Source: Clostridiales bacterium
Lineage (GTDB): Bacteria > Bacillota_A > Clostridia > Oscillospirales > Oscillospiraceae
Direction: 5' to 3'
DNA length: 64,000 nt
Assembly: GCA_004553625.1 (NCBI GenBank)
Contig: SFKX01000001.1
Span: forward strand, 1 to 64,000
Part shown: positions 26,401-34,470 of the stretch, piece by piece
How positions within the stretch are numbered: the first letter of the stretch is position 1
How the letters are laid out: each line of letters opens with the position of its first letter
Made by a program: the position numbers and the translations under genes
The notes under the pieces: model-generated
What the model was told of the DNA's origin: nothing
Databases searched by the model: none
What the model saw: the letters and a program-made list of their open reading frames with translations, nothing else

Positions 26401-27371
26401 CCGCCCTTGAAGAGCACCGCGCCTATCTCCGTCAGCCTGTCCGACACCGCCGAAAGGCCCGTCGTCTCCACGTCGAAGGCCACGAACTCGCAGTCGAGCA
26501 GGTTCGTGCACTTTCCGCGTACCGCCGGGCGCTCCTCGACGTCGTTTACATAATACCCCTCGATGCCGTAGATTATCTTGACGCCGTACTTCTTCCCGAA
26601 CTTGGACATCTCCGGGAAGGCCTGGGCCGTGCCGTGGTCCGTGACGGCTATGGCGCGGTGGCCCCACTGGGAGGCGCGTTTCACGACCTTTTCGATGTCG
26701 GTGAGGGCGTCAAGGGTGGAGTAGCGCGTGTGCAGGTGGAGCTCGACGCGCTTTTCCTTTGCGCTGTCGGGCCTGAGCTCGGCCTCGCCCAGGATGATGG
26801 AATAGGGCTCGAGCACCATGTCGTTGTCGAACTTGTTATAGGTCACCCGGCCCCGGACTATGAGCGTCTGGCCGGGCTTTATCTTCCCGAGCACGGCGGC
26901 GTCCTCGGTCTTGTCGAAAAACTTGTTTATCCGGATGCTGCCCGTGTAATCCGTCATGTCGAAGCTGAGGACCGAGGCACCGCGCTTTTGTATCTCGCGG
27001 TTGTTGACGGCAAAGACCTCGCCCTTCACGGTGACGGTGCCGCTCTCCAGGTTCAGCGCGGACATCTCCGTGAGCTTCGGCTCCTTGAGGCCCTTGCCGT
27101 AGAGCACCTTGGAGGCCTGTTTGTCCGAGCGGGGGTAGTCTGCGTCTATCTTCACGGAGAAGAAGCCGTATTCCGCGGCAAGCTCCTGCTCTATCGCCTC
27201 CAGCTCCGCGGGCGCGGGTATGCGGGCGAAGGTCGCGCTGACGGACATGGTGTACTCGTCCTCCTTCACGACGGCGCCCTGCACCGTGGCCTTGTCCAGG
27301 CCGCCGCACATCCCCGCCAGGCCCGAGCAGCCGGGGAACAGCTCCAGAAATCCCAGGTTCTTTCCGCTCAT
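23430..27371 (-). CDS. polC: DNA polymerase III subunit alpha, PolC type
   Basis: A 1,313-residue replicative polymerase with built-in proofreading, the hallmark of Firmicutes. In order: an N-terminal region and an OB fold (around residues 110-190), the PHP domain start VELHLHTRYSTLDALTDIE and VTDHGTAQAFPEM, the inserted DnaQ-like 3'-5' exonuclease (FVAFDVETTGL, IIAHNASFDTGFM, HHRAFDDAEV), then the palm/fingers (YLVGSRGSVGSS, DIDLNFSGEYQ, GQHPGGLVVIP). Zinc-finger cysteines are in CPKCHHTDF and CPDCG. B. subtilis PolC is about 1,440 residues; the shortfall is mainly at the N-terminus. It is last in the pyrH-to-polC run, overlapping ispG by 4 bp. Confidence 0.96.
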   Translation of the reverse strand: MSGKNLGFLELFPGCSGLAGMCGGLDKATVQGAVVKEDEYTMSVSATFARIPAPAELEAIEQELAAEYGFFSVKIDADYPRSDKQASKVLYGKGLKEPKLTEMSALNLESGTVTVKGEVFAVNNREIQKRGASVLSFDMTDYTGSIRINKFFDKTEDAAVLGKIKPGQTLIVRGRVTYNKFDNDMVLEPYSIILGEAELRPDSAKEKRVELHLHTRYSTLDALTDIEKVVKRASQWGHRAIAVTDHGTAQAFPEMSKFGKKYGVKIIYGIEGYYVNDVEERPAVRGKCTNLLDCEFVAFDVETTGLSAVSDRLTEIGAVLFKGGEVRDKFSTFVDPKMPIPANITELTGIRDSDVAGAPSESEAMRAFLDFVGDRPIIAHNASFDTGFMAAACERSGIKFEPVVLDTLVLSQRLLPELKRHKLDIVSKHLGLPEFNHHRAFDDAEVVARMMERFIPMLQSHGAERVSDIDGVLSKLSGAGTRKVRHICLLVRNKVGLKNLYKLISASYLKHYSRNPIIPRSLLERHREGLLIGSACEAGEVFDAVLRGAPGAELKKIASFYDYIEVMPLANNRFLVENGTVRDDEGLRDLNRRVARLAAELEKPLVATGDVHFLDPKDEIYRRILQAAKKFSDADRENPLYFRTTDEMLVEFAYLGRRTCYDAVVTNPNRIADMCEEIKLLPDGLFPPKIENSAQILKDLVYGRMHEIYGENPPEIVTKRVETELGDILSRHYDVIYMSAQKLVADSNAHGYLVGSRGSVGSSIVAYMSGITEVNSLPPHYVCPKCHHTDFESGAGYGCGADMPDKNCPDCGEKMKKEGFDIPFETFLGFGGDKVPDIDLNFSGEYQARAHKYTEELFGSDHVFRAGTIGTLAEKTAYGYVLKYLEERGIHVSKAEEGRLAMGLVGVKRTTGQHPGGLVVIPQDMEVEDFCPVQHPADDPDSGIITTHFEYHSMEENLLKLDELGHDDPTMLKMLEDMTGVNVREIPLDDPETRRIFKTPEPLGLADDDPIIGKTGTIGIPEFGTGFTRQMLVDTQPEQFDTLVRLSGFSHGTDVWLGNAKDLILSGTATVNDTIGCRDDIMLYLISKGMPDKRSFKIMESVRKGRGLPEGAEGEMHDAGVPDWYIGSCRKIKYLFPKAHAVAYVMMAFRIAWFKVHRPLEFYSAYFYRRSQKDAFDAGMMLKGRDFVRRKINEIHAKSDATAKEEDLVTTLEAVYEFYMRGFEFAPMDLYECDATRFLVVDDKRLRPPFVAISGLGAAAANDLMSCREGGRRFISVEELSLACPKVSQAHIEQLRATGALGDMPEESQMTLF
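26544..26553 (-). repeat. TTATGTMAAC motif, copy 8 (A form)
   Basis: GTTTACATAA on the plus strand inside polC; gene-strand codons TAT TAT GTA AAC (Y-Y-V-N). Confidence 0.75.
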
Positions 27372-28429
27372 CTTCCCGCCTCGCTCTCGATAAGCTCCAT
27401 GAGCGCGGCGCAGAGCTCGCCCTCCGGGACCTTGCGGACGATCTCGCCCTTACGGAACAGCAGGCCGCAGCCCTTGCCGCCCGCCACGCCGAAGTCCGCC
27501 TCGCGCGCCTCGCCCGGACCGTTCACCACGCAGCCCATGACCGCCACCGTGATGTCCCTGTCCAGGCCCCGGAGCCTGTCCTCCACCTCATGCGCGAGGG
27601 ATATGAGGTCTATCTCCGTCCGGCCGCAGGTCGGGCAGGAGACGAAGCGCACGCCGCCCTTCTTGAGCCCCGCTGCCCTCAGTATCTCCACGCCCGCGCG
27701 GACCTCCTCAACCGGGTCCGCCGTCAGCGAGACCCGTATCGTGTCGCCTATGCCCTCCATGAGCAGCGTGCCTATGCCCACCGCGGACTTTATCACCCCG
27801 CCGTAGGCCGTACCTGTCTCCGTCACGCCCAGGTGCAGCGGATAGGGCAGTTCCGCCGCCGCCAGCCTGTAGGCCGCGACCGTCAGCTCCACCGACGACG
27901 CCTTCATCGAGAGCGCGATGTCGTCAAAGCCGCAGTCGTTCAGGAGCTTTATATGCCCCTTTGCCGACTCCAGCATAGCCTCCGCAGTCGGGTGTCCGTA
28001 CTTCGCCAAAAGCGGCTTTTCCAGGCTGCCGCCGTTCACGCCTATCCTTATCGGGATATTATGTAAACTGCACTCCCTCGCAACCTTCGCCACGTTCTCA
28101 GGGCCGCCGATATTGCCGGGGTTTATGCGGATCTTGTCCGCGCCGCGCCGCGCGGCCTCTATGGCGAGCTTGTGGTCGAAGTGGATATCCGCGACTATGG
28201 GCAGGCTCGAGCGCTCCTTTATGGCGGAGATGGCCCTGGCCGCGTCCATGTCCGGGACGGCGAGGCGGACGATGTCGCAGCCCGCCGCGGCGAGAGCGGA
28301 GATCTGGCGGAGCGTGGCGTCCACGTCCTGGGTCTTGGTGCAGCACATGGACTGAACGGAAACGGGGGCGCCGCCTCCAATGGCGACGCCTCCGACTTTT
28401 ATGCGCTTTGTCTTGTCTCTAGTTGTCAT
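27368..28429 (-). CDS. ispG: 4-hydroxy-3-methylbut-2-en-1-yl diphosphate synthase (IspG/GcpE)
   Basis: A 353-residue [4Fe-4S] enzyme of the MEP isoprenoid pathway converting MEcPP to HMBPP. N-terminal TIM barrel landmarks are PVSVQSMCCTKTQDVDAT, CDIVRLAVPD, ADIHFDHKLA and RINPGNIG. The iron-sulfur ligands lie near the C-terminus in SCPTCGRTEIDL and VMGCVVNGPGEA. Length is usual for the bacterial short form. It overlaps both rseP and polC by 4 bp, so the three are coupled. Together with dxr in the same run it supplies precursor for undecaprenyl phosphate made by uppS. Confidence 0.95.
   Translation of the reverse strand: MTTRDKTKRIKVGGVAIGGGAPVSVQSMCCTKTQDVDATLRQISALAAAGCDIVRLAVPDMDAARAISAIKERSSLPIVADIHFDHKLAIEAARRGADKIRINPGNIGGPENVAKVARECSLHNIPIRIGVNGGSLEKPLLAKYGHPTAEAMLESAKGHIKLLNDCGFDDIALSMKASSVELTVAAYRLAAAELPYPLHLGVTETGTAYGGVIKSAVGIGTLLMEGIGDTIRVSLTADPVEEVRAGVEILRAAGLKKGGVRFVSCPTCGRTEIDLISLAHEVEDRLRGLDRDITVAVMGCVVNGPGEAREADFGVAGGKGCGLLFRKGEIVRKVPEGELCAALMELIESEAGR
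28059..28068 (+). repeat. TTATGTMAAC motif, copy 9 (A form)
   Basis: TTATGTAAAC antisense within ispG; gene-strand codons AGT TTA CAT AAT (S-L-H-N), yet another phase, and a rare TTA leucine. Confidence 0.75.
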
Positions 28430-29466
28430 GTTATCAGCCTCGCAATATCGTTATACATGACGTATGCCGAAAGCCCCAGCAGCAGCACCATGCCCGCAGC
28501 GTGGACATAGCCCTCGTACCTTGCGGGGATGCGCCTTCTCGAGACGAGGTGCACGAGCCCGTTGAGCAGGAGGAAGAACACCCGTCCGCCGTCCAGCGCC
28601 GGCAGGGGCAGGAGGTTCATGACCGCGATGTTCACGGCCACGAGTGCGCCCAGGTAGGCGATATCCGCCAGAGCCATCTTGGTGGACTCCGCGCTCTGGC
28701 CCACGTCGTTTATGAGATCGACGATGCCGACAGGCCCGGCCAGATCATCCACACCCATCGTCCCTGCCACGAGGTCCGAGAGCGCGAACCACACCGTCCG
28801 CACGAAGTCTATCGTGTTGTACCAGGAATACTTCAGCGTGGACCAGAGGTTTGCCTCCTCCACGGCGAAGGAAAAGCCGTACATGGGCGAGGAATAGCCC
28901 TCGTAGACCTGGGGCGCGAGCTCCATATCCTCGAATTCGAGCTTTTCCCCGTCCCGGATGACGACGACGTCGTGCGTCTCGCCGCCGCGCGAGAGGATGG
29001 TGGTGACGTTCGAGGCGAAGTAGATGCGGTGGCCGTCTATCGAATAGAGCTCGTCTCCGGTCTGGAGGGTCCCCTCATATGGGCAGCCGTCCACGAAGCC
29101 GGAAATGACCGGCGAATAGAAGCCCGCCACGCCGGAATAGATGATGAGCACGATGAGAAAGCCCAGGAGGAAGTTCATGAAACTGCCCGCGACGAGGATG
29201 ATGAACCGCTTCCAGCCCGGCTGGGTAGTGAAGCTGCGCGGGTCACCGGTGTCCTCGTCCTCGCCCTCCATGGCGCAGTAGCCGCCTATGGGCAGGCAGC
29301 GGAGGGAATACAGGGTCTCGCCCTTCTGCTTTTTGAAGATGGCAGGACCCATGCCTATGGCGAACTCGTTCACCTTCACGCCCAAGAGCTTCGCCGCGGA
29401 AAAGTGGCCGAATTCGTGTATCGCTATGAGTATGCCGAAAAAGATTATTGCGAGGATAATATACAT
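28426..29466 (-). CDS. rseP: Site-2 intramembrane metalloprotease RseP/RasP
   Basis: A 346-residue zinc protease of the S2P family that cleaves membrane segments of anti-sigma factors and signal-peptide remnants. HEFGHFSAAKLLG (zinc HExxH, near residue 17) lies in the first helix. A PDZ-like domain occupies the middle (TGDELYSIDGHRIYFASNV). NLLPLPALDGGR gives the third zinc ligand in the last helical part. Four membrane helices fit. Its place between dxr and ispG is the common Firmicute order. The ECF sigma/anti-sigma pair at 51253-52727 is a conceivable client, but this is only an inference. Confidence 0.93.
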   Translation of the reverse strand: MYIILAIIFFGILIAIHEFGHFSAAKLLGVKVNEFAIGMGPAIFKKQKGETLYSLRCLPIGGYCAMEGEDEDTGDPRSFTTQPGWKRFIILVAGSFMNFLLGFLIVLIIYSGVAGFYSPVISGFVDGCPYEGTLQTGDELYSIDGHRIYFASNVTTILSRGGETHDVVVIRDGEKLEFEDMELAPQVYEGYSSPMYGFSFAVEEANLWSTLKYSWYNTIDFVRTVWFALSDLVAGTMGVDDLAGPVGIVDLINDVGQSAESTKMALADIAYLGALVAVNIAVMNLLPLPALDGGRVFFLLLNGLVHLVSRRRIPARYEGYVHAAGMVLLLGLSAYVMYNDIARLIT

Positions 29467-30611
29467 CAGGAAATACGCTCCCTTACAAATGCGCGGGCCT
29501 CGGCGTCCGCCGCGAGGATGTCCTCCAGGGAAGGCTCCGCAATGAAATCTATGCTGCCGAGAGCCGCGGCAACACAGTCGTATATTTCATTATACCCCAA
29601 CCGGCGCGCCAAAAACAGCGCCACCGCCGCCTCGTTCGCCGCCGAGAGCACCGCCGGGGCCGTTCCTCCGCGCCTTGCGCAGTCCATAGCCAGCGCGAGA
29701 CAGGGCAGCTTTTCGAGTTCGGGCTTCATGAAATGCAGGCCCGACAGCGCCGTCAGGTCCAGCCGCTCCGCGGCCGACTCACAGCGCTCCGGCCAGGTCA
29801 GCGCGTACTGGATGGGCAGGGCCATGTCCGGCACGCCCAGCTGGGCGATGACCGTCCCGTCCACGAGTTCCACCGCCGAGTGTACCACGCTCTCCGGGTG
29901 GATGAGGACCTCTATCTCCTCCGGCCGCGCCGAGAAGAGGTGCATGGCCTCGATATACTCCAGGCCCTTGTTCATCATCGTCGCAGAATCGACGCTTATC
30001 TTTGCGCCCATGGACCAGTTTGGGTGCTTCACGGCCTGCTCGGGTGTGACATTTGCGGTCTGCTCCCGGCTGAGGCCCCGGAACGGGCCGCCCGAGCCCG
30101 TGAGCAGGATCTTCCGCAGCTCTCCGCTTCTGCCCGTTAGACACTGGAAGATGGCCGAATGTTCCGAGTCCACCGGCACTATCTCCGCGCCCTTTTCCCG
30201 CGCGCGGCGCATTACCACAGTGCCGGCGCAGACAAGCGTCTCCTTGTTGGCGAGCGCTATGCGTTTGCGCTCGTCTATCGCCGCGAGCGTGGGACGCAGG
30301 CCCACCGCGCCGGAAACCGCCGTCACAACGCAGTCCGCGTCCGCGCGGGTGGCCGCCTCTATGAGCCCCGCCTCGCCCGGCGGGCCGACGGCGACGCCCG
30401 TACCCTCCAGCTCGGCGCGCAGACGCTCGTTCGCGTCCGCGTCGAAGGCCGCGACGTAGCCGGGGCGCAGGAGCTTAGTCTGCTCAATGAGCAGAGCGAT
30501 ATTCTTGTTCGTAGTCAGGGCCGAGACGCGGATGCCGAGCCTCTTGCAGACCTCGACGCTCTGGCGGCCTATGCTGCCGGTGGAGCCGAGGATGGTTGTG
30601 CTTCTGATCAT
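29466..30611 (-). CDS. dxr: 1-deoxy-D-xylulose 5-phosphate reductoisomerase
   Basis: A 381-residue NADPH enzyme of the MEP pathway forming MEP from DXP. It has the N-terminal Rossmann signature ILGSTGSIGRQSVEVC, LANKETLVCAG, the catalytic metal site VDSEHSAIFQCL, the loop LTGSGGPFRG and MGAKISVDSATMMNKGLE. Length is typical. It abuts rseP (shared base 29466) and is 10 bp from cdsA. Confidence 0.96.
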   Translation of the reverse strand: MIRSTTILGSTGSIGRQSVEVCKRLGIRVSALTTNKNIALLIEQTKLLRPGYVAAFDADANERLRAELEGTGVAVGPPGEAGLIEAATRADADCVVTAVSGAVGLRPTLAAIDERKRIALANKETLVCAGTVVMRRAREKGAEIVPVDSEHSAIFQCLTGRSGELRKILLTGSGGPFRGLSREQTANVTPEQAVKHPNWSMGAKISVDSATMMNKGLEYIEAMHLFSARPEEIEVLIHPESVVHSAVELVDGTVIAQLGVPDMALPIQYALTWPERCESAAERLDLTALSGLHFMKPELEKLPCLALAMDCARRGGTAPAVLSAANEAAVALFLARRLGYNEIYDCVAAALGSIDFIAEPSLEDILAADAEARAFVRERIS

Positions 30612-30621
30612 CTATATCACC

Positions 30622-31443
30622 TCAGGGCAGGAGTAGAAACAGCAAAAGCATATACGCGGGCGCGACGAAGAGCACGCTGTCGAACCTGTCGAGCACGCCG
30701 CCGTGGCCCGGGAAGATCGCGCCGTAGTCCTTTATGCCGAACTCGCGCTTTATGACCGAAAAGCTCAGGTCGCCCAGCTGGCCGAAGAGGCTGCCCACGA
30801 CGCCCATGAGCAGTATCATGCCCCAGCCGAGGTCGAGCTGGAACCAGGTCTTCACTACGAGGTGGAAAACGACCATCCCCGCGATGCTGCCGGCAAAACC
30901 GCCGATGCAGCCCGCGACGGTCTTGTTCGGGCTGACCGCCGGGGCGAGCTTGCGCTTTCCAAACGCCCGGCCCGCGAAAAACGCGCCCGTGTCCGACATG
31001 AACGCCCCTATAAAGGGCGTGAGCACGACGGCGGGCGAGATGCCCCTGAGTATCACGAGGCAGGCAAAGCCCGCAGCTATGGCCGTCACCGAGAACAGCC
31101 CGGCCATGGCCGTCCCGAAGCTCAGGCTCCGCTCCCTGCCGTGGCCGATGACAGCTATGGCAAAGGTATACACCACCGCGATAAAGCAGCAGATGCCGAT
31201 ATAAAGCCCCGGCTCGGGCGTCCAGTCCTCGCCCAGGCCGATGGCCGTGCACATCCAGGCCGCGATTACCGGCATGAGCCACAGGAGCTTCCACTCCTCC
31301 CTGCCCACGGCGTGCATCAGCTCATAGCAGCCCACGGCCGCCAAAAGCGCACACAAAGCCGCCGTCGCCCACACAGGCGCAGCCAGCAGGATGAGCAGCA
31401 GCGCGGGGATGCCCAGCGCCGCCACGATAAGTCTCTGCTTCAT
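30622..31443 (-). CDS. cdsA: Phosphatidate cytidylyltransferase
   Basis: A 273-residue integral membrane enzyme making CDP-diacylglycerol from CTP and phosphatidate. About eight helices precede the signature near the C-terminus: SVIKREFGIKDYGAIFPGHG and GVLDRFDSVLFVAP, with the catalytic aspartates. The ATG at 31443 overlaps the uppS stop; longer in-frame extensions lie wholly inside uppS and are not used. It feeds phospholipid synthesis in a run of envelope genes. Confidence 0.93.
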   Translation of the reverse strand: MKQRLIVAALGIPALLLILLAAPVWATAALCALLAAVGCYELMHAVGREEWKLLWLMPVIAAWMCTAIGLGEDWTPEPGLYIGICCFIAVVYTFAIAVIGHGRERSLSFGTAMAGLFSVTAIAAGFACLVILRGISPAVVLTPFIGAFMSDTGAFFAGRAFGKRKLAPAVSPNKTVAGCIGGFAGSIAGMVVFHLVVKTWFQLDLGWGMILLMGVVGSLFGQLGDLSFSVIKREFGIKDYGAIFPGHGGVLDRFDSVLFVAPAYMLLLFLLLP

Positions 31444-32180
31444 TTCTTTATCCCACCAAACCTTCTGTCGCGCCGGCGGTATTCCTCCAGCGCCGCGTCT
31501 ATGTCCGCCGGCGTGAAGTCCGGCCAGAGCACGTCCGTGAAGATGAGCTCCGAATAAGCGGACTCCCACATGAGAAAGTTCGAAAGCCGCAGCTCCCCGC
31601 CCGGCCTTATCACCAGGTCCGGGTCCGGTATACCGGCCGAGAACATGTAGTTCGAGAACGCCGCTTCGTCTATTTTCCCGACCTTGCCGGCCTTATAGTC
31701 CTCGGCGTAGCGCATCGCGGCGCGCACGATCTCGTCGCGCCCGCCGTAGTTGAGGCAGACGTTCGCCTGAAAGCCCTCGTACCTCGTCGATATATCCGCC
31801 GTCTCGTCTATGAGGTCCCGCAGCTCCTCCGAGAGGACCGCCGGGTCGCCCAGGATCTTGAGCCGGATGTGGTCGCGCTCCATCGTCTCCACGGACTCGC
31901 GCAGGTACTTGCCGAGCAGGTTCATGATCGCCTCGACCTCCTCGCGCGGGCGCTTCCAGTTCTCCGTCGAGAAGGCGTAGACCGTCAGATACTCAATGCC
32001 TATGTCCTTGCAGTAGGTGGCGATTCGGCGGAAAGTCTCCGCCCCCGCGGCGTGGCCCGCCGTCCTGGGAAGGCCGCGCTTTTTTGCCCACCTGCCGTTG
32101 CCGTCCAGTATGATGGCAATGTGGCGGGGGAGCCGGATATTCTCCGTCTCCTCCGCCTTCTTAGTCCTGAATATGGCCAT
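31440..32180 (-). CDS. uppS: Undecaprenyl diphosphate synthase (isoprenyl transferase)
   Basis: A 246-residue cis-prenyltransferase producing the C55 carrier lipid for cell-wall synthesis. The signature HIAIILDGNGRWAKKRGLPR (aspartate and the GNGRW loop) is near residue 20, with LTVYAFSTENWKRP, LNYGGRDEI and the C-terminal DLVIRPGGELRLSNFLMW. Standard length. It overlaps cdsA by 4 bp and follows frr after 4 bp. Confidence 0.96.
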   Translation of the reverse strand: MAIFRTKKAEETENIRLPRHIAIILDGNGRWAKKRGLPRTAGHAAGAETFRRIATYCKDIGIEYLTVYAFSTENWKRPREEVEAIMNLLGKYLRESVETMERDHIRLKILGDPAVLSEELRDLIDETADISTRYEGFQANVCLNYGGRDEIVRAAMRYAEDYKAGKVGKIDEAAFSNYMFSAGIPDPDLVIRPGGELRLSNFLMWESAYSELIFTDVLWPDFTPADIDAALEEYRRRDRRFGGIKK

Positions 32181-32184
32181 GTCC

Positions 32185-32739
32185 TTATATCTCGAACAGC
32201 TCTTTTTCCTTCTTCTCGGCGATCTTGTCGATCTCCTTTATCCAGTCGTCCGTGAGCTTCTGGAGGTCCTTTTCGGCTATCTTGAAGTCGTCCTCGGTGA
32301 TCTCCGAGGCCTTCTTCTGGGCCTTGAACTTGTCCATCGCGTCGCGCCGGATGTTGCGGACGGCGACCTTGGCGTCCTCGGCGTATTTCTTGACCTGCTT
32401 TGCCAGCTCCTTGCGGCGCTCCTCAGTCAGCTGCGGGAATACCAGGCGGATGCTCCGGCCGTCGTTCTGGGGGTTGATGCCCAGGTCGGATGCCAGGATG
32501 GCCTTTTCTATCGGCTTGAGCGTGGAGGAATCCCAGGGCTGGATCAGCAGGCTGCGGGGGTCAGGCGTCGAGATAGTGGCTATCTGCTGGATGGGAGTCG
32601 GCGTGCCGTAGTAGTCGACCTGGATCTGGTCCAGCACGGCGGCGTTCGCCCTTCCGGCGCGCACGGAGGCAAAACTCACGCTGAGCAGCTCCGAGGTCTT
32701 TTTCATTTTCGATTCAAATTCTTCGTATCCGGTGGCCAT
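32185..32739 (-). CDS. frr: Ribosome recycling factor
   Basis: A 184-residue protein that splits post-termination ribosomes with EF-G. The sequence shows RAGRANAAVLDQIQVDYYGT, PIQQIATISTPDPRSLLIQP, ASDLGINPQNDGRSIRLVFP and the C-terminal long helix with KKYAEDAKVAVRNIRRDA. Length and motifs are canonical. It lies 14 bp from pyrH, with a GGAGG-type site. Confidence 0.97.
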   Translation of the reverse strand: MATGYEEFESKMKKTSELLSVSFASVRAGRANAAVLDQIQVDYYGTPTPIQQIATISTPDPRSLLIQPWDSSTLKPIEKAILASDLGINPQNDGRSIRLVFPQLTEERRKELAKQVKKYAEDAKVAVRNIRRDAMDKFKAQKKASEITEDDFKIAEKDLQKLTDDWIKEIDKIAEKKEKELFEI

Positions 32740-32753
32740 GTTCTTTCCTCCTG

Positions 32754-33470
32754 TTATTTTTTTACTACCGTGCCGACCTTTTCTCCCATGACGGCACGGA
32801 CGATGTTCTCCGGGTCCTTGAGCGCGAATACTATTACAGGGATGTCGTTATCCATGGACAGGCTCGTCGCCGTCGAATCCATGACGGCCAGGTGCTGGGC
32901 CAGGACCTCGTCATAGCTGATGGCGTCGTATTTGACGGCGCGGGAATCCAGCTTCGGGTCCGCGGAATAGACGCCGTCGATGTTCTTGGCGAGGAGGATG
33001 GCGTCCGCCTCTATCTCCGCCGCGCGCAGCACCGCCGCCGTATCCGTCGAGAAATACGGGCTGCCCGTGCCGCAGGCAAAGAGCACCACGCGGCCCTTCG
33101 CCAGGTGCCGCATCGCGCGCAGCCGGATATACGGCTCCGCTATCGAGCGCATCTCGATGGCCGTCTGCACACGCACGTCCACGCCGTGCTGCTCCATCAC
33201 GTCCGCTACCGCAAGGCAGTTCATGACCGTGGCCAGCATGCCCATGTGGTCCGCGCGGGTCCGCTCGATCTTGCCCTCGCCGTCCTTCACGCCGCGCCAG
33301 AAGTTCCCGCCGCCGATGACGACGCCGACCTCCACGCCCATGTCCACGCATTTCTTCACCGCCTCGCACACGCTGCCTATCACGCCGAAGTCCAGGCCGC
33401 TGTGCTTTTCCCCGGCCAGCGCTTCGCCGCTTATCTTCAGCAGCACGCGTTTATATACGGGACTGTCCAT
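32754..33470 (-). CDS. pyrH: UMP kinase
   Basis: A 238-residue amino-acid-kinase-fold enzyme phosphorylating UMP to UDP. Motifs: RVLLKISGEALAGEK (N-terminus), VVIGGGNFWRG, RTRADHMGMLATVMN, FACGTGSPYFSTDTAAVLRA and LLAKNIDGVYSADP. Three ATGs are in frame (33488, 33476, 33470). I take 33470 because GAGGTG lies 6 bases upstream and MDSPVYKRVLLK is the normal start. It leads the run pyrH-frr-uppS-cdsA-dxr-rseP-ispG-polC; rpsB and tsf, often upstream, are absent. Confidence 0.95.
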   Translation of the reverse strand: MDSPVYKRVLLKISGEALAGEKHSGLDFGVIGSVCEAVKKCVDMGVEVGVVIGGGNFWRGVKDGEGKIERTRADHMGMLATVMNCLAVADVMEQHGVDVRVQTAIEMRSIAEPYIRLRAMRHLAKGRVVLFACGTGSPYFSTDTAAVLRAAEIEADAILLAKNIDGVYSADPKLDSRAVKYDAISYDEVLAQHLAVMDSTATSLSMDNDIPVIVFALKDPENIVRAVMGEKVGTVVKK

Positions 33471-33553
33471 CACCATCACCTCATACATGACTCATTTTAA
33501 TAGCTTTTGCCCCACATTAAAAGGGCGTACATGTAAATTTTTATATCCGAGCT

Positions 33554-33583
33554 ATTTTACCACATCCTGCGACAGCTTGTAAA
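33554..33583 (-). promoter_or_regulatory. Candidate promoter of the pyrH-polC run
   Basis: Minus strand: TTTACA (33583 to 33578, 5 of 6), 18-bp spacer, TAAAAT (33559 to 33554, 5 of 6). It lies about 80 bp before the pyrH start, in the region shared with divergent spoIIGA. Confidence 0.5.
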
Positions 33584-33622
33584 TGACAATCTCCGTAAGC
33601 CCGCAAGGTGTATTATCTCAAC

Positions 33623-34450
33623 GTGGAAACTATCTATCTTGACAGCCTCTTCGCGCTCAACGCGATCATAGACTACTTCCTGCTGCTCGCCTCCGCCAAG
33701 GCTGCCGGAGCCGTCCTGCACCGCTGGAAGCTCGGCCTCGCCGCCCTGCTCGGCGGGGCCTGGGCCGTTGCCTGCGTCCTGCCCGGCCTGGATTTCCTCA
33801 GGCTCGCACCCATGAAACTCGTCCCCGCCGCGCTCATGGCCCTCATCGCCTTCGGCAGCGAACGGCGGCTCGGGCGCTGCCTCGTCATCTTTCTCGCCAT
33901 ATCCGCGGCCTTCGGCGGTGCGGTCTGGGGCGCCTCGATGCTCGCCGGGGGCGGTATGTACGCCGGCAGGCTCTACCTGCCAGTCTCCTCGCGCGTGCTC
34001 GTTCTCTCCTTTGCCGCCTGCTACGCCGCCGTCACCCTGGTGTTCAGGCGCGCCGGAAAACGCCCCGAGCGCCAGGTCCTGCCCCTATCCCTCAGCCTCT
34101 GCGGCAGGAGCATCACGCTCCGCGCCCTGCGCGATACCGGCAACGGCCTCTATGACCCCGTCTCCGGCCGCGCCGCCGCCGTCGCGGACCTCGCCGCTCT
34201 CCGCCCCCTGCTCCCCGGCCTCGACTGCCAGGGCTCCGACGCCGCCTCCCTCTGTGAGGCGTTATGTAAACTAAACGGCCTCGCCGGCCGGGTCACGCTC
34301 CTGCCTTATTCCGCGCTCGGGACCGGGCGGGGCCTCATCGCGGCGCTCAGGCCGGACTCCGTCAGCGTGGACGGCGAGCCGGCGGACATACTCATCGGTC
34401 TCTCCCCCGCGCCCCTCTCCGGGGACGGGGAGTTCGACGCTATCCTGTGA
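33623..34450 (+). CDS. spoIIGA: Sigma-E processing peptidase SpoIIGA
   Basis: A 275-residue membrane aspartic protease that cleaves pro-sigma-E in the mother cell. Five hydrophobic segments fill the N-terminal half, starting with IYLDSLFALNAIIDYFLLLA, typical for SpoIIGA. The C-terminal domain has the protease core LRALRDTGNGLYDPVSGR, with the catalytic aspartate in DTGN, and LLPYSALGTGRGLI. GTG at 33623 has AAGGTG upstream at 12 bases; a GTG at 33608 would add five residues but has no ribosome-binding site. The stop lies 21 bp before sigE, the standard pair. Confidence 0.9.
   Translation: METIYLDSLFALNAIIDYFLLLASAKAAGAVLHRWKLGLAALLGGAWAVACVLPGLDFLRLAPMKLVPAALMALIAFGSERRLGRCLVIFLAISAAFGGAVWGASMLAGGGMYAGRLYLPVSSRVLVLSFAACYAAVTLVFRRAGKRPERQVLPLSLSLCGRSITLRALRDTGNGLYDPVSGRAAAVADLAALRPLLPGLDCQGSDAASLCEALCKLNGLAGRVTLLPYSALGTGRGLIAALRPDSVSVDGEPADILIGLSPAPLSGDGEFDAIL
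34262..34271 (+). repeat. TTATGTMAAC motif, copy 10 (A form)
   Basis: TTATGTAAAC inside spoIIGA, phased GCG TTA TGT AAA CTA (A-L-C-K-L); two rare codons (TTA, CTA) cluster here in a gene otherwise using CTC/CTG. Confidence 0.75.
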
Positions 34451-34470
34451 CACGAGAAGGAGGATGCAAG

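Noticed and set aside
33568..33590. Spo0A-dependent promoter for spoIIGA (TGCGACA, a 6 of 7 match to the inverted 0A box)
   Set aside because: I could not find a -10 at 17 or 21-22 bp from a plausible -35 that lies before the start codon, so I do not list it as a feature.
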